DNA from: Devosia yakushimensis
Lineage (GTDB): Bacteria; Pseudomonadota; Alphaproteobacteria; Rhizobiales; Devosiaceae
Length of the DNA: 64,000 bases
Direction of reading: 5' to 3'
Assembly: GCF_030159855.1 (NCBI RefSeq)
Contig: NZ_BSNG01000004.1
Coordinates: 62,001 to 126,000, forward strand
Shown: positions 1 to 8,737 of the stretch, in pieces
Numbering within the stretch: the first letter of the stretch is position 1
How the letters are laid out: each line of letters opens with the position of its first letter
The notes under the pieces: model-generated
Databases searched by the model: none
Told to the model about the DNA's origin: nothing
What the model saw: only the letters and a program-made list of their open reading frames with translations
Made by a program: the position numbers and the translations under genes

Positions 1-580
1 GCGAGACCGCGCAACGATACCGCAGGTGGAACCAGCCTCCCCTGCTGCGAAACGCGCCGCCGTCAGCAGCAAGCGTGTTGCCCTGGACTGAAAGGTCCGC
101 GAAAGCGTAGCCGACCAAAGCGTCGGGCGCCAGGTCGGTCCTGGCCAGATGAAGCTGTTCCAATGCTTCCATGTTGCACAATTGTACGACCTGCTCGCTG
201 CTGGCGAGCAGCGGGAAATTGACCCGTACCTCCGCATTGGCCGGATCAGCGAGAATGCTGGCGGCGTAAAAGTCCGTCGCCCGCACCATGCCGTCTTGCG
301 GTTCGGGCGGAGAAACCGGTGCCGCGGGCGCGATCGGGGATGACAGAACCGGCGCAACGGGCGCGGGCAATGTGGGCGGCGGGGCCATCGCCTGGCTTAT
401 GATCTCGACAGCAATAACCCGCATTCTGGGCTGCTCCAGACTACGCGGCACGACGAGCCACGCCACGGCCAGCAATATCGCGCCATGTGCCGCCACCGAC
501 AGCGGCAGCGACCAGCGAGTGATCATGAAGGGTTGCACCGGGGCCATGGCACGCGAAGCGTTCGAGATGACCGATGTCAT
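1..580 (-). CDS. DUF930 domain protein, C-terminus beyond window
   Basis: The reading frame opens at an ATG at 580 and runs off the left edge, giving the first 193 residues. Residues about 22-42 form one hydrophobic membrane segment. A proline- and alanine-rich linker follows (about 65-100). From about residue 112 the sequence has the hallmarks of DUF930, a domain known mainly from Rhizobiales: the core LCNMEALEQ, then a region with GNTL and FRSRGGWFHLRYRC. The layout (short cytoplasmic end, one membrane helix, proline-rich spacer, periplasmic domain) resembles TonB-type proteins, but no TonB domain is visible. Function is unknown. The Crp-like gene upstream stops 33 bp away, so the two may be co-transcribed. 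Confidence 0.8.
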   Translation of the reverse strand, partial: MTSVISNASRAMAPVQPFMITRWSLPLSVAAHGAILLAVAWLVVPRSLEQPRMRVIAVEIISQAMAPPPTLPAPVAPVLSSPIAPAAPVSPPEPQDGMVRATDFYAASILADPANAEVRVNFPLLASSEQVVQLCNMEALEQLHLARTDLAPDALVGYAFADLSVQGNTLAADGGAFRSRGGWFHLRYRCAVS

Positions 581-612
581 GCCAAGCTATTGGGGCTCTT
601 TGCGGGCGCCTG

Positions 613-1146
613 TTAGCTGTTGTCGCCAGACTTCATGCGAACGGCCACCGGCTCGAGCGCACCCAAATAATTGCCCAGATCGCGCTGCACGCGTTCGACC
701 GCGCGCTGCGCCAGGTCGGGCGATTGCTGCACGAGCTTGAGAAAAGCCTGGCGTGGCACGAACAGCGCCTGGCAATCGGTGACGGCGGTGATGGTGATCG
801 GGCGCGGCTTGGACAGAATCAGCGCCATGGCGGAGACCACACTGCCCGGCTCGGACATCGCATAAGGCTTGCCCGCCGCCGGCCCCTCGGGCTTGGCTCG
901 CAGCGTCCCCGAAATCAGCACGAAGGCGCCAAGCGGCACGTCGCCGGCTTTGTACAGCACGGCATCGGCGTCGAAATAGCGGACGTCGCCGGCAAACGCC
1001 AGCATCCGCCTTTGCTCGTCATCGCAAATATCGAAGAATTCGGCCCTGGCCAGAACCTCAGCCGCGTCGTCCCTGATCATAAGCCCCAGTCCAGATGCAA
1101 GACTGTCCGCACCTGGAGGAGCGGACAGGTTCATCCTATAAGGCAT
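613..1146 (-). CDS. Cyclic-nucleotide-binding (Crp/Fnr-type) sensor domain protein without HTH
   Basis: This 177-residue protein looks like a single cNMP-binding beta-roll (about residues 30-145). It has the pattern seen in Crp-type sensors: an AGD turn, then LISGTL, then a PGSVVSAMALI stretch, and a C-terminal helix. A full Crp/Fnr regulator has about 220-250 residues with a winged helix at the end; none is present here. It probably acts by protein contact or is a remnant sensor. The ligand cannot be predicted because the cAMP phosphate-binding arginine motif is not clear. It lies downstream of the cenR-like regulator, and the intergenic gap is short (42 bp). A later start at 1080 is possible. 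Confidence 0.7.
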   Translation of the reverse strand: MPYRMNLSAPPGADSLASGLGLMIRDDAAEVLARAEFFDICDDEQRRMLAFAGDVRYFDADAVLYKAGDVPLGAFVLISGTLRAKPEGPAAGKPYAMSEPGSVVSAMALILSKPRPITITAVTDCQALFVPRQAFLKLVQQSPDLAQRAVERVQRDLGNYLGALEPVAVRMKSGDNS

Positions 1147-1188
1147 TTTGCTTCGATTTGTACCCGATTTCCGAATCGGGCGTCCGGC

Positions 1189-1872
1189 CTAGGGCACGAG
1201 GCGATAGCCACCCTCTTCGGTGACCAGCAGCCGGGCATTGGACGGATCGCGCTCGATCTTCTGCCGCAGCCGGTAGATATGGGTTTCGAGCGTATGGGTG
1301 GTGACCCGGTTATTATAGCCCCAAACCTCCTTGAGCAGCACGTCGCGCGTAATGGTCTTGGGGCCCTGGCGGTAGAGGAATTTAAGGATGGAGGTTTCCT
1401 TGTCGGTCAACCGCACCTTGCCACCATCATTGGCTTCGAGGAGCTTCGCCGATGGCTGGAAGCTATAAGGCCCGATGGTAAAGACCACATCCTCGCTCTG
1501 GTCGTGCTGGCGTAGCGCGGCGTTGATTCGCGCCAGCAGCACCGGAAAGCGGAACGGCTTGGTCAGATAGTCATTGGCCCCCGATTCAAGGCCCTGAATC
1601 TGGTCGGCATCGCTATCATGCCCGGTCAGCATCAGGATCGGGCTTTTATAGCCTTCGGTCCGCAGCACCTTGACGGCGTCGCGTCCATCCATGTCGGGCA
1701 GACCGACATCGAGGATCATCAGATCGATATTGTTTTCCCGCGTGGCCTTGAGCGCGTCATTGGCAGTGCCAGCCTGGAGAATGTCGAACTCATTATGCGT
1801 TTCGAGCTGTTCGACCAGGGTCTGCCGCAGATCGGTGTCATCATCCACCAGCAGAATGCGTCGCTTGTTCAT
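1189..1872 (-). CDS. cenR: OmpR/PhoB-family response regulator, CenR/OtpR-like
   Basis: This is a 227-residue two-component regulator. The receiver domain (about 1-120) has the acidic pair in LLVDDD, the phospho-acceptor Asp in ILDVGLPDMDG, the Thr in MLTGHD and the Lys in YLTKPF. The winged-helix domain (about 130-227) ends in HTLETHIYRLRQKIERDP and EEGGYRLVP, typical of OmpR proteins. As a whole it resembles CenR/OtpR of Caulobacter and Brucella, which control envelope genes; that assignment is from memory. No histidine kinase is adjacent. The ATG at 1872 is preferred because GGAG lies just upstream; an in-frame start 12 codons earlier has no such signal. Confidence 0.8.
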   Translation of the reverse strand: MNKRRILLVDDDTDLRQTLVEQLETHNEFDILQAGTANDALKATRENNIDLMILDVGLPDMDGRDAVKVLRTEGYKSPILMLTGHDSDADQIQGLESGANDYLTKPFRFPVLLARINAALRQHDQSEDVVFTIGPYSFQPSAKLLEANDGGKVRLTDKETSILKFLYRQGPKTITRDVLLKEVWGYNNRVTTHTLETHIYRLRQKIERDPSNARLLVTEEGGYRLVP

Positions 1873-2030
1873 TGTTTTCTCCGGGTTTTTGGCGCTTTGC
1901 CCGATCAAGGGTCACACTATTGCGACCGGTTTTTGTTCAACCAATCACAACGGCGTTACGTGAGGGCAGGAACGACCGAGGAGCGGTAAAAGTTGCAGTG
2001 ATCTCCGCCTTTTACAGTTTCGGGCCCGCT

Positions 2031-2723
2031 CTATTGCGCGTTTGATTTGGGCCGATAGCCGAACAGCGCCGACCCTACCCGGATATGGGTAGCACCCATG
2101 GCAATGCCAAGCTCGAAATCCCCGCTCATGCCCATGGAGAGCCCGGTGACGCCGGACAATCGCGCCAGCTCGGCCAGATGGGCGAAATAGGGCCCCGCCG
2201 GCACGCCATCAGGCGGGATGCACATCAGCCCGGCAATATCGAGCCCATATTCCCCACGGCAGCGGGCGACAAAAGCGGCGGTCTCCACCGGAGCAATGCC
2301 GCTCTTTTGCGCCTCCCCGCCAATATTGACCTGCACGAAGCAAGCCAGCCGCTTGCCGGCCCGCGCCATTTCCTCGGCGAGCACCTTCGCAAGCTTGTCC
2401 CGGTCGAGGGTTTCGATGACGTCGAACAGCGCCACGGCCTCACGTGCCTTGTTGGTCTGGAGCGGACCGATGAGGTGCAATTGCACATCGGGATAGGCCC
2501 CGCGCAGCGCCGGCCACTTCTCCTTGGCTTCCTGCACCCGGTTTTCCCCAAAGACACGTTGCCCGGCCTTGAGGAACGGCAAGACCTCTGCAGCCGCGAA
2601 CGTCTTGGACACCGCGACCAGCTCGACCCCTTCGGCCCCAGACCCGAAACGCTTCTGCGCCGCTGCCATGCGGGCCCGGATATCGCCCAGGCTGCGGGCG
2701 GCAAGGATATCGCTCTCGTCCAT
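2031..2723 (-). CDS. yggS: PLP-homeostasis protein, YggS/PLPBP family
   Basis: This 230-residue protein has the single-domain alanine-racemase-like barrel of the YggS/PROSC family. The PLP lysine is in LVAVSKTF near residue 40. The motifs FGENRVQEA, HLIGPLQTNKA and a late SMGMSGDFE, which binds the phosphate, are all present. The family binds pyridoxal phosphate and keeps its free level and amino-acid metabolism balanced; no enzyme activity is established. The length is normal for the family. It is divergent from leuS, with about 130 bp between the two starts, which presumably carries both promoters. Confidence 0.93.
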   Translation of the reverse strand: MDESDILAARSLGDIRARMAAAQKRFGSGAEGVELVAVSKTFAAAEVLPFLKAGQRVFGENRVQEAKEKWPALRGAYPDVQLHLIGPLQTNKAREAVALFDVIETLDRDKLAKVLAEEMARAGKRLACFVQVNIGGEAQKSGIAPVETAAFVARCRGEYGLDIAGLMCIPPDGVPAGPYFAHLAELARLSGVTGLSMGMSGDFELGIAMGATHIRVGSALFGYRPKSNAQ

Positions 2724-2853
2724 GCTTTTGCCCTGTTCCTGTTGACCTAAGGGGGGTTTTCTGTTGATGGTCCGGTAGCCAAAATCCCCTTACAACGCAA
2801 GCAGCGCAGCAATTTTTCGCCGCTTGACCAAAAGCATATTCGAGGACGAAATC

Positions 2854-5472
2854 GTGAGCGTCGAACGCTACAATCCGCGCGAAGCAGAGCCCCGCTGGCA
2901 GCAGGTCTGGGACGATGCCAAGAGCTTCGTGACCAATACTGACGATCCGCGCGAGCCCTATTACGTCCTCGAGATGTTCCCCTATCCGTCCGGCCGTATC
3001 CATATGGGCCATGTGCGCAACTATACCCTGGGCGACGTTGTCGCCCGCTTTCAGCGCGCTCAGGGCAAGAATGTGCTCCACCCCATGGGCTGGGACGCAT
3101 TCGGCCTGCCAGCCGAGAATGCCGCCATGGAGCGCGGGCTCAATCCGGGCACCTGGACGCGCCAGAACATTAGCGCGATGAAGGCCCAGCTCAAATCCAT
3201 GGGCCTGTCCATCGACTGGACCCGCGAAATTGCGACCTGCGAGCCCGAATATTATTCCCATCAGCAATCGATGTTTATCGACATGCTGGAAGCCGGGCTG
3301 ATCACCCGCAAGAAATCCAAGGTCAATTGGGACCCGGTGGACATGACGGTCCTCGCCAACGAGCAGGTCATCGATGGCAAGGGCTGGCGCTCCGGCGCCG
3401 CCGTCGAGCAGCGCGAGCTGACCCAGTGGTTCTTCAAGATCTCCGACTATGCCGAAGACTTGCTGAGCGCCTTGGACGGCCTGACCGACTGGCCGGAAAA
3501 GGTGCGCACCATGCAGCGCAACTGGATCGGCAAGTCCGAGGGGCTGCGCCTGCGGTTCGAGCTGACTGACGGTACCAGGGCCGATGCCACCAGCATCGAA
3601 GTCTTCACCACGCGTCCCGACACGATTTTTGGCGCGTCGTTTATTGCCCTATCGCCCGACCATCCGCTCACCACCCTCCTGGCGGTCAATAATGCGGAGC
3701 TGAGCGAGTTCGTCGCGGAGTGCCATCGCATGGGCACCGCGACCGAGGCCATCGAAACCGCCGAAAAGCGGGGCTATCGCACCGCCCTCATGGTGAAACA
3801 CCCCGCGATCGAGGGCGCTACGCTGCCCGTTTATGTCGCCAATTTTGTGCTGATGGACTATGGCACCGGCGCCATTTTCGGCTGCCCGGCACACGATCAG
3901 CGCGATCTGGACTTCGCCCGCAAGTATGACCTGCCGGTCAAGCCCGTCGTACTGCCGCCCGGCGGCGACGCCGCGAGCTTTGCCGTCGGCGATATCGCCT
4001 ATACCGATATGGGCTCGATCTTCAATTCCGGTTTCCTTGACGGCCTCTCCATAGAGGAAGCCAAGAAGGCCGCGGCGACCCATTTTGCCGCCCGCCTGGT
4101 CGACGGTGAGCCGCAGGGTCAGGTTGAGGTCAATTACCGGCTGCGCGACTGGGGCCTGTCACGCCAGCGCTATTGGGGAGCCCCCATCCCCATCATTCAT
4201 TGCGAGGTCTGCGGCACATTGCCTGTGCCCAAAAAGGACCTGCCGGTGGTGTTGCCTGACGATGTGACCTTCGACAAGCCCGGCAATGCACTGGATCATC
4301 ATCCGACCTGGAAGCATGTGAACTGCCCACAATGCGGCGGCGCGGCGCGGCGCGAAACCGACACCATGGACACCTTCGTCGATTCGTCCTGGTATTTTGC
4401 GCGCTTCACTGCCCCACACGCCGATACGCCTACCATCCCGGAAGTGGCCAATCGCTGGCTTCCGGTCGATCAGTATATCGGTGGCATCGAGCACGCGATC
4501 CTGCACCTGCTCTATTCGCGCTTCTTCACCCGCGCCATGAAGGCAACGGGGCATCTGGGCCTGGACGAACCCTTCAAGGGCATGTTCACCCAGGGCATGG
4601 TGACCCACGAAACCTATAAATCCGAGGACGGCCGCTGGCTCTCGCCCGAAGAGGTCCGGTTTGAAACGGTCGACGGCGAAAGGCGCGCGCTGGAAATCCA
4701 GTCCGGCCGCCCTGCCCGTATCGGTCCCATCGAGAAGATTTCGAAATCCAAGCGTAACGGCACTGACCCCGATGACATTCTCAAGGTCTATGGGGCCGAT
4801 GCCGCGCGCTGGTTCATTCTCTCCGACTCGCCTCCTGAACGCGATGTCGAATGGACCGAAGCCGGCGTCGAAGGCGCCAGCCGCTTCCAGCAGCGCATCT
4901 GGCGGCTGGTCGGCGAGACGATCGATATTGCCAAACAGTCTTCTGATATTGTTCGAACTTCCGATGATGATGAAGCCCTGGCGCTGCGAAAATCCGTCCA
5001 TCGCGCCGTGCATAATGTCGGTGGCGATATCGAAGGGCTTCGCTTCAATCGCGCTGTGGCCCAGATTTACGAGCTGACCAATGCCCTGGTCCGCTCGGCC
5101 GGCCTAGTCGCCGTGGCCCCCGCTGCCCGCCTCTCGGCGCTGGAGGAAGGGGTTGCAAGGCTGATCCAGCTGATCGCTCCGATGATGCCGCATCTGGCCG
5201 AAACCTGTTGGGAAGCATTGGGCAAGGCGGGCCTCGTGGCTGACGCAGCCTGGCCGGACGTCGATGCCGCCATGCTGGTGGATGACACTGTGACCCTGCC
5301 GATCCAGCTCAATGGCAAGCGCCGTGGCGAGATCGTGGTTGCCAAGGGCCTGCCTGCGGCCGAGGTGGAAAAACGCGTCTTGTCACTCGACGAGATTGTC
5401 CGCATGTTGGATGGCAAGGCACCCAAAAAGATCGTCATCGTGCCGGACAGGATCGTCAATGTCGTTGTCTAG
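2854..5472 (+). CDS. leuS: Leucyl-tRNA synthetase
   Basis: LeuS charges tRNA(Leu) in the cytoplasm and is a class I synthetase of 872 residues, normal length for bacteria. The HIGH-type motif is RIHMGHVRNY near residue 47, and the KMSKS loop appears as KISKSKRNG near residue 628. Between them lies the CP1 editing domain with TTRPDTIFGA and the aspartate in YGTGAIFGCPAHDQRD. A zinc-like CxxC knot is present near residue 450 and again near 498. The GTG at 2854 is preferred over a TTG ten codons upstream because GAGGA lies about 8 bases before it. The last 14 bases overlap lptE, so leuS, lptE and holA probably form one operon. Confidence 0.97.
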   Translation: MSVERYNPREAEPRWQQVWDDAKSFVTNTDDPREPYYVLEMFPYPSGRIHMGHVRNYTLGDVVARFQRAQGKNVLHPMGWDAFGLPAENAAMERGLNPGTWTRQNISAMKAQLKSMGLSIDWTREIATCEPEYYSHQQSMFIDMLEAGLITRKKSKVNWDPVDMTVLANEQVIDGKGWRSGAAVEQRELTQWFFKISDYAEDLLSALDGLTDWPEKVRTMQRNWIGKSEGLRLRFELTDGTRADATSIEVFTTRPDTIFGASFIALSPDHPLTTLLAVNNAELSEFVAECHRMGTATEAIETAEKRGYRTALMVKHPAIEGATLPVYVANFVLMDYGTGAIFGCPAHDQRDLDFARKYDLPVKPVVLPPGGDAASFAVGDIAYTDMGSIFNSGFLDGLSIEEAKKAAATHFAARLVDGEPQGQVEVNYRLRDWGLSRQRYWGAPIPIIHCEVCGTLPVPKKDLPVVLPDDVTFDKPGNALDHHPTWKHVNCPQCGGAARRETDTMDTFVDSSWYFARFTAPHADTPTIPEVANRWLPVDQYIGGIEHAILHLLYSRFFTRAMKATGHLGLDEPFKGMFTQGMVTHETYKSEDGRWLSPEEVRFETVDGERRALEIQSGRPARIGPIEKISKSKRNGTDPDDILKVYGADAARWFILSDSPPERDVEWTEAGVEGASRFQQRIWRLVGETIDIAKQSSDIVRTSDDDEALALRKSVHRAVHNVGGDIEGLRFNRAVAQIYELTNALVRSAGLVAVAPAARLSALEEGVARLIQLIAPMMPHLAETCWEALGKAGLVADAAWPDVDAAMLVDDTVTLPIQLNGKRRGEIVVAKGLPAAEVEKRVLSLDEIVRMLDGKAPKKIVIVPDRIVNVVV

Positions 5473-5965
5473 AGCCCTGCGCCCCATCGCAATTGCCGGC
5501 ATGCTGACGCTGTCGGCAGCGTTGGGGGCATGCAGCTTTGCCCCGGTTTACTCAAGCGGCTCGCTGGCCAGCCAACCGCTCCTGAACCTGGCTTTTGCCA
5601 AGCCCAATTCAAGGCTGGAGCAAGTGGTTTATCAGGAGCTAGCATTGCGTTTCGGTCATTCCGAGGCGCCGACGGCTCCCCTGGCACAGGTTTTTGTCAG
5701 CGCGTCGGCCAGCGACAGCGTTTTGTCGCGAACCGCAAATCCGGCAAAACCCATGGAAGTGACGGCTACTGCCACACTCACCATTACCTACCGGGACGAC
5801 AGCGGCAAACAGCCGATTCGACTGACCCGCTTCGCCACCGCCGGCTACTCGCGCTCGGGTCAGGTTCTGGCCGATAAAGAGGCCGAACGAGAGGCCGCGG
5901 AAAGAGCGGCCAAGGCCGCCGCCGAATCGTTGCGCCTGGGCCTGTTGGCAACGCTGAGCCGCTGA
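5459..5965 (+). CDS. lptE: LPS-assembly lipoprotein LptE
   Basis: This is a 168-residue lipoprotein. The N-terminus is a signal peptide ending in the lipobox LGAC near residue 24, followed by SFAPVY, which is typical of alphaproteobacterial LptE. LptE plugs the LptD barrel in the outer membrane and helps insert lipopolysaccharide. The rest of the protein has low similarity in general, which is usual for the family, but it contains the LTRFATAGYSRSGQ-like strand region and a charged alanine-rich C-terminal helix. The ATG overlaps the end of leuS in another frame, and the stop overlaps the holA start by one base (TGATG). This order, leuS-lptE-holA, is common in proteobacteria and supports the call. 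Confidence 0.88.
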   Translation: MSLSRALRPIAIAGMLTLSAALGACSFAPVYSSGSLASQPLLNLAFAKPNSRLEQVVYQELALRFGHSEAPTAPLAQVFVSASASDSVLSRTANPAKPMEVTATATLTITYRDDSGKQPIRLTRFATAGYSRSGQVLADKEAEREAAERAAKAAAESLRLGLLATLSR

Positions 5966-6987
5966 TGAGCGCGCTCAAAGCGCATGAGGTCGCCCGCTTT
6001 CTCGCACGGCCGGATCTGAGCGAGGGCATTTTCCTGGCCTATGGGCCCGATACCGGCCTGGTGCGGGAAACCGCGCAACGCCTGATTCGCGCGCTGACCA
6101 ATAACGATCCTGAATCGGCAAGTGTGACCGTGCTCGATGGCGCCGAAGTCGATGCCGATCCCTCGATCCTTGCCGTTGAGGCCAAGACCATATCGCTGTT
6201 CGGTGGCAAGCGCATCGTGCGGGTGCGCGGCGCGAGCAAGTCCCTGGTCGTGACGCTCACCGAATTGCGGGACGATCCCGGCGGCGCGGCGATCGTGCTC
6301 GAGGCCGGTAATCTGACGCCCAAGGATGCTTTGCGAGCGCTGGTGGAAGCAGCAAAGCTCGGCCGCGCCCTGCCCTGTTATCCCGACAATGACGAGACGC
6401 TGACGGCGCTGATCCGCGAAACCTTCAATCAGCAGGGCATTCGCGCTGATGGCGATGTCATCGCCACACTACGCGAGATTCTCGGCAATGACCGCGAGAT
6501 CACCCGGCGTGAGCTGGAAAAACTCTCGCTCTACGCCGCCGCCAGCAAGAGCCTGACGCGCGAAGACGTATTGCTGCTTTGCGCCGATAATGGCGCGCTG
6601 GTCATCGACGCCATTCTCGATGCCACAGCAGGCGGACACCCCGAAAAACTGGAACTGGCCCTCAATCGGGCCCTGTCATCGGCGGTTGACCCGCAGCGCC
6701 TGCTGGCCATGGCGACGATCCATTTTGGCAATCTGCGGCGGTGGCGCGTCGATGTCGATGCCGGAAAATCACCACGCGCGGTTCTCGATGGCCTGCGGCC
6801 AAAGCCACATTTTTCGCGCGTCTCGGCCCTGGAACAGCAATTGCGCCTCTGGACGGACAGTGCTTTGGCCGCGGCTGCAGACCGCATCCTGCAAGCGACC
6901 GCCGATAGCCGCCGGCGACCGGCTTTGGCTGAAACCAGCCTGCGCCGCGCCCTGCTCGCCCTCTGCCTGATGGCCGCTTCGCATTAG
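5965..6987 (+). CDS. holA: DNA polymerase III delta subunit
   Basis: HolA is the delta subunit of the clamp-loader complex that opens the beta sliding clamp. The 340 residues fit the family. Near the N-terminus is the region FLAYGPDTGLVRE, where active AAA+ proteins carry a P-loop; delta has a degenerate version, as seen here. The middle contains the family pattern LREILGNDREITRRELEKL. The C-terminal collar domain is alpha-helical. The gene starts one base inside the lptE stop codon, indicating translational coupling. It ends 42 bp before the convergent parB stop, with a parS-type palindrome in the gap. Confidence 0.93.
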   Translation: MSALKAHEVARFLARPDLSEGIFLAYGPDTGLVRETAQRLIRALTNNDPESASVTVLDGAEVDADPSILAVEAKTISLFGGKRIVRVRGASKSLVVTLTELRDDPGGAAIVLEAGNLTPKDALRALVEAAKLGRALPCYPDNDETLTALIRETFNQQGIRADGDVIATLREILGNDREITRRELEKLSLYAAASKSLTREDVLLLCADNGALVIDAILDATAGGHPEKLELALNRALSSAVDPQRLLAMATIHFGNLRRWRVDVDAGKSPRAVLDGLRPKPHFSRVSALEQQLRLWTDSALAAAADRILQATADSRRRPALAETSLRRALLALCLMAASH

Positions 6988-6999
6988 CATCGAGGTGCA

Positions 7000-7015
7000 C
7001 GTTTCACGTGAAACG
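7000..7015. other. parS-like site 1 (perfect palindrome)
   Basis: CGTTTCACGTGAAACG is a perfect 16-bp palindrome between the convergent ends of holA and parB. It matches the known ParB target TGTTTCACGTGAAACA except for the outermost base on each side. It is one of two sites in the window with two identical half-sites. Confidence 0.85.
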
Positions 7016-7029
7016 CAGCTATTACCCGA

Positions 7030-7905
7030 TCAGTTGGGGTAACCCGTGAGACGGGCGCAAATGCCGTCCAGCTGTTCCAGCGTCTTGTAGCGGATTTCGA
7101 GCTTCCCGCCTCGCTCGCTATGGGCCAGCGATACCGATAGCCCCAGCGCATCCGACAAGCGCCGCTCCAGCGCCACCGTATCGGCATCCCGGCTGGCAAC
7201 CGGTTCCGTAGGCTTGCGCTTGCCCGCGACATCCCGTTGCTGGCTGAGCGCCTCGGCCTCCCGCACCGACAGGCCTCCGGAAACGATCTGGCGCGCAAGA
7301 TCGGCCGGATCATCGGCGGTGATCAATGTACGGGCGTGTCCGGCGGTCAGCGTGCCGCTGGCGACCATGCCGCGCACATCCTCGGGCAGTTTCAGCAGGC
7401 GCAGCGTATTGGCGACATGGGACCGGCTTTTCCCGATCACCTGCGCCAGATCCTGCTGCGTATACTCGAACTGCTCGATGAGCTGACCATAACCCTGCGC
7501 CTCTTCGAGCGGATTGAGATCGGCGCGCTGAACGTTCTCGATAATCGCGAGTTCCAGAGCTTCCTTGTCACCGACATCCCGCACGATAACCGGGACATCA
7601 TGCAATCCGGCCTTCTGCGAGGCCCGCCACCGGCGTTCGCCGGCAATCAGCTCGAAAATATTGGGGTCGTCGCTAGGGCGCACCAGCAAGGGCTGCATCA
7701 CACCCTTTTCGCGAATCGAATTGGTCAGCTCTTCGAGCTGATCAGGATCGAAGGTTCGGCGCGGATTGGCGCGATTGGCGATGATCATCTCCACCGGAAG
7801 ACGCTTGACGCCACCGGTTTCGGTCACCCTTGCACCTTCGATCGTCGCCATATCGCCGATCAGCGCGGCCAGCCCGCGGCCCAGTCGTGTCGGTTTTTCG
7901 TTCAT
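7030..7905 (-). CDS. parB: Chromosome-partitioning protein ParB
   Basis: ParB (291 residues) binds parS and spreads on DNA as a CTP-dependent clamp, which ParA then moves. The N-terminal CTP-binding domain has the pattern GVMQPLLVRP and GERRWRASQKAGL (about residues 72-118). The parS-reading helix-turn-helix is TQQDLAQVIGKSRSHVANTL near residues 152-171. The C-terminal part forms the dimer domain. A good ribosome site (AGGAGCCCGAT) precedes the ATG. The parA stop lies 9 bp upstream, so parA-parB is one operon. At least eleven parS-like sites in the window are its probable targets. Confidence 0.96.
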   Translation of the reverse strand: MNEKPTRLGRGLAALIGDMATIEGARVTETGGVKRLPVEMIIANRANPRRTFDPDQLEELTNSIREKGVMQPLLVRPSDDPNIFELIAGERRWRASQKAGLHDVPVIVRDVGDKEALELAIIENVQRADLNPLEEAQGYGQLIEQFEYTQQDLAQVIGKSRSHVANTLRLLKLPEDVRGMVASGTLTAGHARTLITADDPADLARQIVSGGLSVREAEALSQQRDVAGKRKPTEPVASRDADTVALERRLSDALGLSVSLAHSERGGKLEIRYKTLEQLDGICARLTGYPN

Positions 7906-7914
7906 ATCGGGCTC

Positions 7915-8715
7915 CTATGCCGCGTTGAGCTGCCGCTCGCGGCGGATCACTTCGGTCGCCAGCCGCAGATAGGCCTGGCTGCCGGCACATTTCAAATCAT
8001 AGAGCAAAGCCGGCTTGCCGTAAGACGGCGCCTCCGACAATCGCACATTGCGGGGAATCACCGTGTCATAGACCAGATCGCCCATTTCGCTGCGAACATC
8101 CGCCAAGACCTGTTCGGAGAGATTGTTGCGCTTGTCAAACATCGTCATCACCACACCCTGTATCGACAGGCGGGGGTTGAGCGTCGAACGGATTTGTTCA
8201 ATCGTCTGCAGCAGCTGGCTAAGGCCTTCCAGCGCAAAGAACTCGCATTGCAGCGGCACCAGCACGGCATCGGCCGCAACCAGGGAGTTCACGGTCAGCA
8301 GATTGAGCGAGGGCGGGCAATCGATGAGAATGTAACTAACGGGCCGATCATTAATCGTCAGATCGCCCAAATGCTTGAAAGCATTGCGCAATTTAAACGC
8401 GCGATCGGCCTGCCCCGCAATGGTCAACTCGACGCCGAGCAAATCCATGGTCGAGGGCACAATGGCGACATTGGGAACGCTGGTCATGATGGCCGATTGC
8501 GCGACTGTCGCCTCACCCACCAGCAGATCATAGGATGACACTTCGCGATCGGTGCGGGAAATGCCCAGCCCCGTCGAGGCATTGCCTTGTGGGTCGAGGT
8601 CGACGATCAACACGCGCTCACCAATGGCCGCCAGGGCCGTTGCGAGGTTGATCGCCGTCGTGGTTTTGCCCACGCCGCCTTTCTGATTGGCCAGTGTCAG
8701 AATTCGGGGCGTCAC
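7915..8715 (-). CDS. parA: Chromosome-partitioning ATPase ParA
   Basis: ParA (266 residues) is the ATPase that binds DNA non-specifically and pulls ParB-parS complexes during origin segregation. The deviant Walker A motif KGGVGKTTT is at residues 12-20, with the signature lysine. Walker A' appears as VLIVDLDPQGNAST and Walker B as ILIDCPPSL. The GTG at 8715 is chosen because TGGAGGCTGAT lies directly upstream; longer in-frame starts lack such a signal and add a non-conserved extension. It sits between rsmG (22 bp upstream) and parB, the usual origin-proximal order. Confidence 0.96.
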   Translation of the reverse strand: MTPRILTLANQKGGVGKTTTAINLATALAAIGERVLIVDLDPQGNASTGLGISRTDREVSSYDLLVGEATVAQSAIMTSVPNVAIVPSTMDLLGVELTIAGQADRAFKLRNAFKHLGDLTINDRPVSYILIDCPPSLNLLTVNSLVAADAVLVPLQCEFFALEGLSQLLQTIEQIRSTLNPRLSIQGVVMTMFDKRNNLSEQVLADVRSEMGDLVYDTVIPRNVRLSEAPSYGKPALLYDLKCAGSQAYLRLATEVIRRERQLNAA

Positions 8716-8737
8716 ATCAGCCTCCAGAGTCGTTCCG

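Noticed and set aside
7237..8538. A 433-codon plus-strand frame across parB and parA
   Set aside because: Antisense to two conserved genes and with no family resemblance.
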